A DNA stretch of 64,000 nt from Glaciecola sp034112105 (GTDB taxonomy: Bacteria; Pseudomonadota; Gammaproteobacteria; Enterobacterales; Alteromonadaceae). This document shows positions 17,669 through 28,500 of this stretch, piece by piece. The notes under the pieces are model-generated. The model was not told the origin of the DNA, made no database searches, and worked only from the letters and a program-made list of their open reading frames with translations. The DNA is taken from positions 1-64,000 of the forward strand of contig JAWUVZ010000070.1 in the NCBI GenBank assembly GCA_034112105.1, read 5' to 3'. How positions within the stretch are numbered: position 1 is the first letter of the stretch; each line of letters starts with the position of its first letter. Made by a program: the position numbers and the translations under genes.

Positions 17669-17994
17669 TGGAATACCTTATTTGTATTTAGGCCGTCTCG
17701 CTATACAACCCGAAGTCGCACACCAAACGAAATTGATTAAAAAGCAGCTGAATATTCAACTACTGAAATTTGGACGCGTATAATAATTGAGTTACGCACC
17801 TTAATCAAGAAATAACTAATGAATTACTGTTAAAACTAACAGATGTGTAACAATTTATCAGCCTAATAATTATGTGAACCACATCGGCATAAAAATACTT
17901 CGTAGTTGCTCTGCAAAGGTTGATATCATGGTGTCAGAAAATAGTTATCTAACACTGGCAAAAACTAACGCTACTAATAAGAAAAGAGGTTTCA
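17669..17994. promoter_or_regulatory. Divergent rpmE / priA promoter region
   Basis: The 326-base gap contains no gene. The only clear structure is a small palindrome, CTGTTA (17827-17832) with TAACAG (17837-17842). AAGAGG lies 5-10 bases before the TTG start of priA. Confidence 0.35.
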
Positions 17995-20271
17995 TTGCAA
18001 GTTATTCAAGTGGCCATTGCGGTGCCCATGTCACAATTGTTTGATTATAAAATTGACAATGCTATTGCAACTGAGTCTGCGATGAATGAATTATCGCAGA
18101 ATGAATTAGCGTCGGGTGGAGCTTCAGCAGCAGCTCGTTCAGGTAATAATGGATTGGTTGGTTGCCGGGTCTTAGTGCCTTTTGGCCCTCGTAAATGCGT
18201 TGGTATTGTATTGTGTGTGGATGTCGAATCTGACTATGAAATATCCAAACTTAAATCGGTCATTGAAATACTCGATAGCTCGCCAGTTTGCTCTGATCAG
18301 ATGTTGACCTTAGGTCAGTGGATGAGTGAGTATTATCACTACCCGATTGGCGAAGTGCTACATACGTTACTACCAGCATCGCTAAGAAAGCAGCAAAGTG
18401 GCAAGACTAAAGCAGCCGTTGCCACTCAATCTTATTTGCAACTCGATGCGGCGACTAAAGCGCATGATGAGGTAGATGAACTGCTTGCTCGTTCAGTTAA
18501 ACAATTTAATTTGTATCGTTTACTTGAAAAGAGTGCGCAGCCATTATCAGCTATTAAGCAACAGTTTAGTGCTGCCATTATTAAAGCGCTGATAGACAAG
18601 TTGTTGATTGAAAAGATCGACATAGTTGAAAAGCCCGATGAGTGGACAACACAACTTTCAATATCTGAAAAGCCGCTTCCCAATGTTGAACAAGCAATGG
18701 CGATTTCTACTATTAATCTCGCTAATGGTTTCGACACCATGTTAATCGAAGGTGTCACTGGCAGTGGCAAAACGGAAGTATATCTGCAAATCATTGAACC
18801 GTTATTGGCGGCGGGCAAACAAGTCTTAATTTTGGTTCCTGAAATTGGCTTAACACCGCAAACCGTTGGGCGTTTCGAACAACGTTTTGGGATAAGGGTT
18901 GGTACATTGCATTCTAATTTGAATGATACACAGAGATTGCAAGTGTGGCAGCAAGCTAAAGATGGCAGTTTAGGTATCATCATAGGCACGCGCTCCTCTA
19001 TTTTTACAGAAATGAAAAATCCTGGAATGATCATTGTGGATGAGGAGCATGATGAGTCTTTTAAGCAGCAAGATAATTTGAAATATCATGCTAGGGATAT
19101 AGCTGTTTATCGTGCTAAACAGTTAAATATCCCTCTGGTACTGGGCAGTGCGACCCCATCACTGGAAAGTTTGCACAATGCATTAGAAAAGAAATATCGA
19201 CATATTCTATTACCCAACCGAGCTGGCAGTGCCGCAATGCCGGCGCAACGCTTGATGAATATTAAGGGCCAGCCTATGCAATACGGTATTGCTCAAGGAA
19301 TGCTCGATAAAATGCAATTACAACTGGATGCAGGCAATCAAGTTATGGTGTTTGTAAATCGGCGTGGATATGCTCCTGCTTTACTTTGCCATCAGTGCGG
19401 GCATGTCGAGAATTGTGCTCGTTGCGATAATCCGATGACGGTGCATAAAAGTGCAAACAATTTGCAATGTCATCGCTGCGCTGATAGCCGTCACTTACCA
19501 AAAGTGTGTGCCGAATGCGGACACAATGAGTTAGACACATTTGGTATTGGTACAGAACAATTGCAACAAGGGTTGGAAATACTGTTTCCAGATTATGCTA
19601 CCGTGCGTGTCGATAGTGACACCGTCCGTGGCAAGGGGAAACTCAGCAAGTTACTACAAGAAATTAATCAGAAAAAGTATCAAATTCTTGTTGGCACTCA
19701 AATTTTATCGAAAGGGCATCATTTTCCTGATGTGACACTCGTTCTTATTTTGAATGTCGATAGCGCTCTGTTTAGCGCTGACTTTAGAGCGCCAGAAAAA
19801 CTAGCTCAACTCATTACTCAGTTATCTGGTAGAGCTGGTCGCAGCGATAAAGCAGGAGAAATGTGGTTACAAACGCATTGCCCAGAGCATCCCTTGTTGC
19901 AAGACCTCATCAATAATGGTTTTTCTGACTTTGCTAGATACGCATTGCTGGAGCGCAAACATGCCGCTTTGCCTCCACACGAACATCAGATTTGTATCCG
20001 CAGCGAGTCGCATCACAAACATTTGTCGGTGCACTTTCTGCAATTGTGTGCGCAAATATTCACCCAATTTAAACATGCGAAAGTGTTGGGACCGTTTCCG
20101 GCATTTATTGAAAAGAAGCAAGGACGCTATCGAAATCTGTTGATAATTCAATCGGCTTCACGAAAGTATTTACAACAAGCAACTGAGCAAGCTAATAAAG
20201 CGTTATCTGAAATGCCGATAAGTAAACAGGTCCGTTGGAGTATTGACGTATCACCTATCGATTTTAGTTAA
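17995..20271 (+). CDS. priA: Primosomal protein N' (replication restart helicase PriA)
   Basis: PriA recognises stalled forks and reloads the replisome. Walker A GVTGSGKT starts at residue 253, the Walker B-like box is DEEHDESFKQQ, and the zinc region shows paired cysteines in CHQCGH, CARCD, CHRC and CAEC. The start is TTG at 17995, with AAGAGG just upstream and no better ATG. Between the first strand (VPMSQLFDYKI) and GCRVLVPFG, about residues 21-54, is a Ser/Ala/Asn-rich stretch of some 25 residues, longer than in E. coli PriA as I recall it. The total of 758 aa fits this insertion. Confidence 0.95.
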   Translation: MQVIQVAIAVPMSQLFDYKIDNAIATESAMNELSQNELASGGASAAARSGNNGLVGCRVLVPFGPRKCVGIVLCVDVESDYEISKLKSVIEILDSSPVCSDQMLTLGQWMSEYYHYPIGEVLHTLLPASLRKQQSGKTKAAVATQSYLQLDAATKAHDEVDELLARSVKQFNLYRLLEKSAQPLSAIKQQFSAAIIKALIDKLLIEKIDIVEKPDEWTTQLSISEKPLPNVEQAMAISTINLANGFDTMLIEGVTGSGKTEVYLQIIEPLLAAGKQVLILVPEIGLTPQTVGRFEQRFGIRVGTLHSNLNDTQRLQVWQQAKDGSLGIIIGTRSSIFTEMKNPGMIIVDEEHDESFKQQDNLKYHARDIAVYRAKQLNIPLVLGSATPSLESLHNALEKKYRHILLPNRAGSAAMPAQRLMNIKGQPMQYGIAQGMLDKMQLQLDAGNQVMVFVNRRGYAPALLCHQCGHVENCARCDNPMTVHKSANNLQCHRCADSRHLPKVCAECGHNELDTFGIGTEQLQQGLEILFPDYATVRVDSDTVRGKGKLSKLLQEINQKKYQILVGTQILSKGHHFPDVTLVLILNVDSALFSADFRAPEKLAQLITQLSGRAGRSDKAGEMWLQTHCPEHPLLQDLINNGFSDFARYALLERKHAALPPHEHQICIRSESHHKHLSVHFLQLCAQIFTQFKHAKVLGPFPAFIEKKQGRYRNLLIIQSASRKYLQQATEQANKALSEMPISKQVRWSIDVSPIDFS

Positions 20272-20362
20272 ATAAAGTATAATAATTTAGCTTTTTTTAT
20301 AGTAAAACTTTGTATAGTCTTGCACCGAATTCGACTCTAATAAAAAAGTAATAAAGAAAATT

Positions 20363-20971
20363 ATGGCGCAAAGAGATTACGTGGCGCGCAGCCAGAAGAA
20401 AAGACAAGCTCCCAAAAAGAGAAAGCGATCTACCCAATCGGTCGCTTGGTTCAAAGTTGCGCTCGCGATTTTAGTGGTAAGCGGGTTTGTGGCGGTGTTA
20501 TGGTATTTAAAAGATGCTGGTGATAATGATGCTAGTAATACGCTACAAAATGAACAAAACGCGACGACCAGCAACACTGTAACTGATAATAAATCAATCA
20601 CTAGCAATGTGTCCGCGAGATCAGTTGAAGATGAAAGAGATCCACTGCCAGTGCTTGGGGAAGAGCAGTGGGAATTTATTGAAGGCTTACCCGCATATTC
20701 AGTAGAAGTAGAGGTAGATGAATTACCAAATTCAGACCGTCGCTATTTAATGCAGTGCGGGTCTTTTCGAAAGCAATCGCAAGCGCAAGAATTAAAAGCC
20801 ACTATCGCATTTCAAGGACTGGAATCGCAAGTGCTCGAGAGTAAAGGTTCAAAAGGAATTTGGTATCGTGTCGTCCTTGGGCCTTACGAGACTAAGCGCG
20901 ACGCAGAACGAGAGCGCCATTCATTGAGAGCCGCTAGGGTTAATCGTTGCCAAATTTGGAATTGGGATTAA
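20363..20971 (+). CDS. ftsN: FtsN-like SPOR-domain cell division protein
   Basis: The 202-aa product has a short basic cytoplasmic part (KKRQAPKKRKRS), one membrane helix (about residues 29-47), a low-complexity Asn/Thr/Ser linker and a C-terminal SPOR domain (about residues 125-200: YLMQCGSFRKQSQAQELKA, then WYRVVLGPY). This is FtsN topology; SPOR domains bind denuded septal peptidoglycan. The place between priA and hslV matches ftsN in E. coli (priA-cytR-ftsN-hslVU), with cytR absent here. The linker is short compared with the E. coli protein. Confidence 0.88.
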   Translation: MAQRDYVARSQKKRQAPKKRKRSTQSVAWFKVALAILVVSGFVAVLWYLKDAGDNDASNTLQNEQNATTSNTVTDNKSITSNVSARSVEDERDPLPVLGEEQWEFIEGLPAYSVEVEVDELPNSDRRYLMQCGSFRKQSQAQELKATIAFQGLESQVLESKGSKGIWYRVVLGPYETKRDAERERHSLRAARVNRCQIWNWD

Positions 20972-21095
20972 GCGCAGTGGACGGATAAAAAGCATAAACT
21001 GTCAATGGAGCAACAAAACCAGACTTGAAATAGTTCGAACGCCCCCCATTTCTTCTTGACGCAACGAAATTAGACGGTATTAAGTAGGAGTTTAC

Positions 21096-21620
21096 ATGAC
21101 AACGATCGTATCAGTTCGTCGAGGCAATCAAGTTGTGATTGCAGGTGATGGCCAAGTTTCACTTGGTAATACCGTTATGAAGGGAAATGCACGTAAAGTC
21201 AGACGGCTCTACAATAACAAAGTATTGGCCGGATTCGCAGGTGGAACCGCCGATGCTTTTACGTTGTTCGAACGATTTGAATCCAAACTTGAGATGCATC
21301 AAGGTCACCTTACTAAGGCTGCCGTTGAATTAGCCAAAGATTGGCGAAGCGATCGTATGCTTCGAAAATTAGAAGCGTTATTGGCTGTTGCTGATCACAG
21401 TGGTTCTTTGATCATCACAGGAAACGGCGATGTTATTCAGCCTGAAGAAGACCTCATAGCGATTGGCTCAGGTGGTCCATTTGCCCAAGCAGCGGCAACC
21501 GCCCTGTTTGCTAACACTGATTTAAGCGCACAACAAATTGCTCAAAAAAGCTTAACCATAGCAGGCAATATTTGCGTATTCACCAATCAAAATCAGACAA
21601 TCGAAACACTGGATTATTAA
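21096..21620 (+). CDS. hslV: ATP-dependent protease subunit HslV
   Basis: HslV is the peptidase ring of the HslUV protease. After Met removal the N-terminus is TTIVSVRRG, whose first Thr is the catalytic nucleophile. GDGQVSLGNTVMK and AGFAGGTADAFTLFERFE are conserved proteasome-beta-type blocks. The 174-aa length is typical. AGGAG lies 6-10 bases before the ATG. hslU follows after about 75 bases. Confidence 0.97.
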   Translation: MTTIVSVRRGNQVVIAGDGQVSLGNTVMKGNARKVRRLYNNKVLAGFAGGTADAFTLFERFESKLEMHQGHLTKAAVELAKDWRSDRMLRKLEALLAVADHSGSLIITGNGDVIQPEEDLIAIGSGGPFAQAAATALFANTDLSAQQIAQKSLTIAGNICVFTNQNQTIETLDY

Positions 21621-21697
21621 CTCTATTTTTTAAATTAAGTTGTTCTAATGCCTTAACATAGGCCTTGTTGAGCGAGCTAATCAAAGGTAATCAGACT

Positions 21698-23029
21698 ATG
21701 TCAGAAATGACTCCCAGAGAAATTGTACATGCCTTAGATAAGCATATTATTGGGCAATCAAATGCTAAGAAAGCGGTATCCATAGCACTCAGAAATCGCT
21801 GGCGCCGAATGCAACTTGAGCCAGAACTGCGGCAAGAAGTTACACCAAAAAATATTTTGATGATTGGGCCTACAGGTGTGGGGAAAACCGAGATAGCGCG
21901 TCGCTTAGCAAAGTTAGCCAATGCGCCGTTTATTAAAGTCGAGGCAACTAAATTTACTGAAGTAGGTTACGTTGGTAAAGAAGTTGAAAGTATTATTCGT
22001 GACCTCGCTGATATTGCCGTCAAAATGACTAAAGAAGACGCAGCTAAAAAAGTAAAATATAGAGCAGAGGAAGCGGCTGAAGAAAGAATTTTAGATATTC
22101 TAATTCCACCTGCGCAAAGCGCATCGGGTGAGCGAGAAGAAATTCAGGATAAAGGCACTCGTCAGGTTTTTCGTAAAAAATTACGTGAAGGCCAATTGGA
22201 TGACAAAGAGATTGAATTAGATGTCGCTCTTCCGCAGGTTGGCGTTGAAATTATGGCGCCTCCAGGAATGGAAGAAATGACTAACCAGCTGCAAGGTATG
22301 TTTCAAAACCTGTCAGGTGAGAAGAGCAAAAAGAAGAAAAAACTAAAAATAAAAGATGCCTTTAAGTTATTGATTGAAGAGGAATCGAGCAAATTAATTA
22401 ATCAGCAAGATTTAAAAGAAGAGGCCATTGAATCGTTAGAACAAAATGGTATTGTGTTCATTGATGAAATTGATAAAATTTGCAAGGGAGAAGGAACGCA
22501 ATCTGGCGGTGTATCCAGGGAGGGTGTTCAGCGTGATCTCTTGCCTCTAGTTGAAGGTTCGACTGTGTCGACTAAATACGGCATGGTAAAAACTGATCAT
22601 ATTTTATTTATAGCCTCAGGGGCCTTTCAAATGGCGAAACCATCTGACTTGATCCCAGAGTTACAAGGTCGACTTCCTATTCGTGTAGAGTTGTCCGCTC
22701 TGCGCGTAGAAGATTTCGTGCGAATTTTAACAGAGCCAGACGCATCACTGACGCTTCAGTATAAAGCCTTATTAAAAACGGAAGGCGTTGATATCAGTTT
22801 TGTTGAATCGGGTATTCAGCGAATTGCAGAAGTAGCTTGGCAGGTAAATGAAAAAACGGAAAATATCGGAGCAAGACGTTTATATACTGTGTTAGAGCGG
22901 TTAATGGAAGAAATTTCATTTGAAGCGTCTGATAGGTCAGGTGAATCACTAGTTATTGACAGTGATTACGTGAATCATCATTTAGAAACGTTAGCAGATA
23001 ACGAAGACTTAAGTCGATTTATACTGTAA
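21698..23029 (+). CDS. hslU: ATP-dependent protease ATPase subunit HslU
   Basis: HslU is the AAA+ unfoldase that feeds HslV. Walker A is GPTGVGKTE, Walker B is GIVFIDEIDKI, and an I-domain lies between them. From the ATG at 21698 (MSEMTPREIV) the product has 443 aa, equal to the E. coli protein. The longer reading from a TTG at 21665 is therefore unlikely. The C-terminus ends in EDLSRFIL, the tail that docks into HslV. A terminator follows at 23210. Confidence 0.97.
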   Translation: MSEMTPREIVHALDKHIIGQSNAKKAVSIALRNRWRRMQLEPELRQEVTPKNILMIGPTGVGKTEIARRLAKLANAPFIKVEATKFTEVGYVGKEVESIIRDLADIAVKMTKEDAAKKVKYRAEEAAEERILDILIPPAQSASGEREEIQDKGTRQVFRKKLREGQLDDKEIELDVALPQVGVEIMAPPGMEEMTNQLQGMFQNLSGEKSKKKKKLKIKDAFKLLIEEESSKLINQQDLKEEAIESLEQNGIVFIDEIDKICKGEGTQSGGVSREGVQRDLLPLVEGSTVSTKYGMVKTDHILFIASGAFQMAKPSDLIPELQGRLPIRVELSALRVEDFVRILTEPDASLTLQYKALLKTEGVDISFVESGIQRIAEVAWQVNEKTENIGARRLYTVLERLMEEISFEASDRSGESLVIDSDYVNHHLETLADNEDLSRFIL

Positions 23030-23209
23030 TATGAAATTTAAGGAGTAAGTATTAGCTTTTATACTTTTCTAGTTACAAGTTTTAACAGGTAACTTAGTGT
23101 TGTAAAACGCAATGAAGTGGCTTTTAGCAAAGCCTATTGCAAGAGTTTTTTGGCAGCGCTATTGGTCTAGTCAACCGCAGCGTATAGATGCGTTTTTAAT
23201 ATTTGATTC

Positions 23210-23247
23210 AAACCCCATTAGCCTTTCGTTACTGGGGTTTTGTTATT
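23210..23247 (+). terminator. Likely terminator of hslVU
   Basis: AAACCCCA (23210-23217) pairs with TGGGGTTT (23233-23240), followed by TGTTATT. It lies 180 bases after hslU. The remaining gap up to tamA (23248-23715) holds no gene but contains a tandem repeat, a hairpin and one copy of the dispersed repeat. Confidence 0.7.
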
Positions 23248-23445
23248 CTAGACGGTTAAGTTTTGCGATCAATGTTACAAATTCTGTTTTTTTGAGTATA
23301 TAAAGCAATCAGGTTACTAGCAGTCAACGCTGCCTTCGAGGGCCACGTTTTTTCCTTTGGACTTATCTAAGTTTAGCTTTATAGTTAGGGTCACGGCCTT
23401 TACGTGTTTTTTACCAACTAATCTCTGTCATGCCCAGTGAAGCAG

Positions 23446-23493
23446 GAATCAAGTAAATAAAGAATCAAGTAAATAAGGAATAAGGTAAATAAG
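23446..23493 (+). repeat. Three tandem 16-bp units
   Basis: Units at 23446, 23462 and 23478 follow the pattern GAATCAAGTAAATAAR; the third is GAATAAGGTAAATAAG. This is a small purine-rich tandem array in the hslU-tamA gap, with no coding role visible. Confidence 0.75.
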
Positions 23494-23496
23494 GAA

Positions 23497-23524
23497 CATA
23501 GGCCAGTCTTTAAGATAGCCTATG
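23497..23524. repeat. Short inverted repeat upstream of tamA
   Basis: CATAGGC (23497-23503) and GCCTATG (23518-23524) form a 7-bp stem with a 14-base loop immediately after the 16-bp tandem array. Confidence 0.5.
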
Positions 23525-23685
23525 CTTTACCATCCTTGGTAGTTTACATATCTGTTTCCTGACAGACGCATTTAGAATAAATGACTTTGCGGATTCGAGC
23601 TACTGACCTTTCAACTAGTTCGCCTCCATCTACAAGAAAAACGGGTCTATCGTCTTGCCGTCACGGCAAATCAAAGGATAATATA

Positions 23686-23694
23686 GACACACCT
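23686..23694 (+). repeat. Dispersed repeat GACACACCT
   Basis: Copy in ATATAGACACACCTATTT, 22 bases before the tamA start. Confidence 0.8.
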
Positions 23695-23715
23695 ATTTAT
23701 CGTTATTATTTTCAT

Positions 23716-25542
23716 ATGAATTATAAGGAGCGGGTTATTTCCTTCTTCCCCATTGGCCGACAATTCTTCAGTAGCATTATTATTCTGGCAATAATTTTTG
23801 TGCACGCATCCGCTTCTGCAAAATGGGAAATTAAATCTGCAGACCAAAATAAAGGCGCTGACAGTCAAGTTGTCGATAATATCCAACTTCATTTAGCGGG
23901 TCTGAATTTTCCAGAAAATGACGACGAGTTAGCGCAATTCGAAAAACAGACGAGAGTCAAAATCACTGCGGCAATTCGCGCATACTCCTACTATCAGGCA
24001 ACTATTGAAATTAAAAATTTCAACAAAAAATCATTTGATAACGAGGGTGTCCAAATCATACTAACGCTGGGTCCAAAGCTTATCGTTAAAGATGTCACGA
24101 TAGAATATGATGAGTTGGCGGCGCAACAAGCGTATTTTCCAACTGAGTTAAAAGATATTATTAATTCGTTGAGAACGTTTAAAGGAAAGACTTTAGATCA
24201 ATCACACTATGATGGGCTGAAAACCAGAATTCAATCTTTCTCACTGATATTCGGTTATTTCGATTTCGTACTCGATAAAACAGAAGTACAAGTTAGTTTG
24301 GCTGAAAATCAGGCAAACATTCATTGGAAATTTAACTTTGGTTCACGTTATCGCTTTGGGAGTCTTGAATATATTGCTGAAAGCAGAGGTATGGAACTTG
24401 TTGAAGCCGTAAAGCTATTTTCAGAAAGTGAGTATTTTGATCAACAAAAAATTAGTGAATTTATGCAGTTAATTCGCCAAACTGGCTACTATGAAAATGT
24501 GATCGTTAGAGCAAATATTAATGCAATGAATAGTGAGCAGCGTATAGGTAAAATAGTGCCTATTGAAGTTCTTTTGACGGCTAAACCCAAAGATACCTAT
24601 CAATTCGGTATTGGTGCATCGACAGATTCGGGGCCTAGGCTAACTGCCAATTGGAATCGACCTTGGGTAAATTTACGTGGCCATAGCTTGTCGTCTGAAC
24701 TTTATATTTCAGGGCCCAAAAAGAATGTCGCGTTGGGCTATACGATCCCAATGGCAAACCCGTTGAATGATTTTTTTAAACTTCAAATGGGTTATCAAGA
24801 AGTGAATGAAGAGCAGCGAGATAGTCAAACATATACCCTAGCTGCCCAGCGTCAATTGGGAGCTAAGAACAAGGATGAATGGGATAAAATAATCTTTCTT
24901 CGGTATGAATATGAGAACTTTATTCAAGGTATTGACGAAGAACAATCCACACAACTTTTACTGCCGGGATTCACCTTCAATCGTGTCAGAAAAGACGGTG
25001 AATTATTTGTGAATTGGGGCGATCGTCAGCAATTGACTGTTGAGGCTGCTTCGGACCGCGTGATATCAGATGTAAATTTCTTACGCGTTATAGCGCGAAC
25101 TAAATGGATAAGATCATTTGGCAAGCATCGGTATATCGTGCGCGGTGATGTTGGTGCTATTGTCACAAACGATTTTGAACAGGTACCTTCAAGCCTACGA
25201 TTCTTTGTAGGTGGTGACCAAAGTGTGCGTGGTTTTGCTTTAAATGAAGTCAGTGAAGAGCGAATTGATGAAACAACAGGACAACCTGAACTCATTGGTG
25301 CACAATTTTTAGTCGTTGCCAGCACGGAGTATGCGTATCAAGTTAGCAATGATTGGCGCGCTGCTGTTTTTGTTGATGTAGGTAGTGCAAGTAATGAGAT
25401 TGACAAGTCACCTATTTATGGGGCTGGATTCGGTGTGCATTGGTTATCGCCTATCGGTACGATTAGACTTTATTTTGCTAGAGGATTTAGTGACAAGGAA
25501 AATACCAAGCGACTTCACTTTTCTATAGGGCCTGGGATTTAA
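23716..25542 (+). CDS. tamA: Translocation and assembly module protein TamA
   Basis: TamA is an outer-membrane Omp85 protein working with TamB in assembly or lipid transport across the envelope. I choose the ATG at 23716 (608 aa) because it begins a signal peptide (MNYKERVISFF, then a hydrophobic run ending ASASA before KWEI). The frame continues upstream to 23581, but that part looks non-secretory and includes a dispersed-repeat copy. POTRA-like domains cover roughly residues 20-280 and a beta-barrel follows, with FFVGGDQSVRGF (Omp85 motif) and YFARGFSD near the end. The start lacks an obvious ribosome binding site. tamB begins one base after the stop. Confidence 0.92.
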   Translation: MNYKERVISFFPIGRQFFSSIIILAIIFVHASASAKWEIKSADQNKGADSQVVDNIQLHLAGLNFPENDDELAQFEKQTRVKITAAIRAYSYYQATIEIKNFNKKSFDNEGVQIILTLGPKLIVKDVTIEYDELAAQQAYFPTELKDIINSLRTFKGKTLDQSHYDGLKTRIQSFSLIFGYFDFVLDKTEVQVSLAENQANIHWKFNFGSRYRFGSLEYIAESRGMELVEAVKLFSESEYFDQQKISEFMQLIRQTGYYENVIVRANINAMNSEQRIGKIVPIEVLLTAKPKDTYQFGIGASTDSGPRLTANWNRPWVNLRGHSLSSELYISGPKKNVALGYTIPMANPLNDFFKLQMGYQEVNEEQRDSQTYTLAAQRQLGAKNKDEWDKIIFLRYEYENFIQGIDEEQSTQLLLPGFTFNRVRKDGELFVNWGDRQQLTVEAASDRVISDVNFLRVIARTKWIRSFGKHRYIVRGDVGAIVTNDFEQVPSSLRFFVGGDQSVRGFALNEVSEERIDETTGQPELIGAQFLVVASTEYAYQVSNDWRAAVFVDVGSASNEIDKSPIYGAGFGVHWLSPIGTIRLYFARGFSDKENTKRLHFSIGPGI

Positions 25543-25543
25543 T

Positions 25544-28500
25544 ATGTCGAACTCTACTATTTTAAATAGAACTATCAAAATAGCATCTTGGTCTCTGTTA
25601 GGCGCTGCCTTGTTGACTATATTCATTCTGAGTGTTGCTCTGTCGAGCATTGGCACACAATGGGCGATTAATTATGTTAATGAGGGTGACTTTGGTGTTG
25701 AGATTGAATATAAAAAAGGGAGCTTTTACTCCCAAGTAGAAGTCAACCAAATCCGAGTTAAGCAACCTGGTGTAGATGTGGGGTTTAATGACTTATCTCT
25801 TGATGTCGGGCTAAGTTGCCTTTTTGCTGGAGAAGTGTGCATTAACAAAGTTCGACTAAACCGTGTAATTGTTGCACTTGATGATATACCAGCACAGAAC
25901 GAGTTCGTCGAGGTCACAGAAAGTAAGCTTATTGAGTTACCTTTTATACTCCGCCTGAGTGAATTAAGCATTGGTGAGATAGTCGTTTCTCAATATAACG
26001 TTGAGGTGGTTAAGTTAAAAGACTTACTTTTGGCTTTGTCTTTTCATAAACAGTTGGATATATCACAGTTAAACGCAAGCTCATTATCCATTCAATTACC
26101 TAAAGTGGTGGAATCTGAGCTCACTCAAACGATGGTTAATTCTGAGAGTAAAACGCGGCCTCGGGAGTGGTTAAGTACATTAGTAAACTACCAATATAAA
26201 CCAATTGAAATACCCGAGGTTTATATTCCAATTGAATTGACACTCAACAATGCGATGCTTGGCAATATATGCTTGCGCCAGCAAGTTCAAGATGATTTGA
26301 TAACTACTATTTTTTGCAATGACAGTTTGGCCATTGGATTAAACATACAAAATCAAAAGCTAAATACGACCATAGTGATAGGGAATTTGCAACAAGGAGG
26401 AGAGTCGCCCTCTTTCAGACCAACAAATTTAAAACTCAAAACCGCCATAGATTTTGCGAAAAAATTCGAACATAATTTAATGCTAATCGCCCTCAAAGTA
26501 GACACACCTATTTCGAGCACTTCTTCTAAATCCCTCAAACTAGACACACCTGTTTTCAATAATTCCACTGGTTTTGAATTTACAAGCCAAGGGGATATTA
26601 ACAAGATCAATTTGACCTTGACTCATTTGCATACTCAGCAAAAAGTGCTCAAGATTACTTCAGCGCTCGAGTTGTCAAAACCAACATTGCCTTTAAATGT
26701 TGATATTAAATTTGAAGAGGTATCGGCGACATTGGCTGATGACTTACAGGATTGGTTTCCCGCGTTGAGTAATGACGTGATATCGCAGTTAAGAGGTGTG
26801 TCTTTATTGGAGACTAAAATCGATGGCGACATGCAAGGTTATCGTTTAACCAGCATGTTAAAAATGCAAGAAGTTATGGGTGTTGAAAACGTTGAATTAA
26901 ATGCATTGTTCAAGCCCATGAGCACAAAACAGGGCGTTCGCTCATTCATTGATATTCAAAAAATCAATCTTAATGGTAGCGTAGGAACACTTGAATATAC
27001 TGGTAAAGCCATATTGGCGGCCGAAAGTGATGGTCAAAATGAGTTATCTTTCAATGGAAATCTAAAGCTTGAATCTGTTCAGCTAGCAAAACTTGACGTC
27101 TCCTTAAAATCTCTTATTTCTGGAGAATTACCGCACTCTATCGTGATAACCGAAACAACCCAATCAGCGGCCGTTAAAGGAGCAAAGTTGAGCGGGACTT
27201 GGCAGAATTTACCATTATCTATTATAGCTAATGCGGAACTAGAAAAAAGTGGCAACGTAAAGGTGCAATCTATCGAGTTGACTCAGGGGGATAATCAGAT
27301 GAATGTGCAAGGTAACCTTTTTTCTACGGAAGCACTTGAATCCATCGCTCAGCTTGGAATCAATTTCCCCGATAAAAGAGGGAGAAATGCCTCTAGTCTA
27401 GATTTTTCAATCGATTTAAATGCGCTAAGTGATATTTACCCTGACATAGAGGGGCAGATATATGCGAAAGGCAATATGTCTGGCGCCATTGAAACGCCTA
27501 AAATTGTTATGCAAGCGAATGCGAAAGAGCTCAACGCAGCCGGTATTAGCATAGAAAATATGCTAATTGATATCAGTGTCAACATGGCCAATCAACTTGC
27601 ATCAAAAGCGCAAATATCGGTTTCAAACCTATTTTTCAGTGGACAGAATATTCCGCAGCTAGACCTTCAATTGAGTGGTGATGAAACCGAACAGTCATTG
27701 CGACTGAGTATTCCTAAAGGTGAATACATAACAGAACAATTTTTTAAAGGACAGTTGCATGCCGAAAATACCAGTTGGTCAGGCAAGTGGCTAGAGGGAA
27801 AGCTGGTTTCTAGCCTAGCGGAGCTTACACTGCAAAATCAACCGGACTTAACTTTGAGCTTAAAACCTTTTAGTTTGTCGCTTGCTCGACATTGTTGGGA
27901 AGGTCGCGGTGATCGATTGTGTACAGAGGGTATTAAGGCGACGCAACAGCATGCTAAAACAAAGATTTCACTGGACTACAATGCCATGAATCTGGGGGTA
28001 GAAAAGCGATTACCTAACTTTGATATCGAAACATCTGACTTAAATGTAAATATTGATATTGATATTGATTGGCAGCAGAAACAAGGTCTGTATTTTGCCG
28101 CTGATGTAGTTTCTGAAAATGTCACGCTTGTTTCAAACGATAACAAAGTAAGTATAGAGAATATCCGAGCTTCAGTAAAAGGAGCTCCAGATGGTATCGA
28201 TAGTAATTTTAGCTTCGATAGTGCCGAGGCGGGCCAAGTTTCTGTGAATAGTAAATTAGACCTATCAATTAAGCCCTATCAGCATCAAGGAAGTTTAACT
28301 ATTAGTGACTTCGCAGTATCTTATTTCGCTTCTTTTATTACGGAGGTACAAAAATTAAGTGGTGACATTAACGCGAATATTTCTTTTGATGGTCCTTTAG
28401 ATAAACCGTTACTAGAGGGCCTGTTATCCATCACAGACGGCGCAGTTGTATTAAAAGAATATCCATTAAGATTAGCCGACTATAATCAAATAGTGACTTT

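Noticed and set aside
18432..19034. A 200-codon open frame opposite priA
   Set aside because: It mirrors codon usage of the well-supported priA frame and has no recognisable protein or ribosome binding site.
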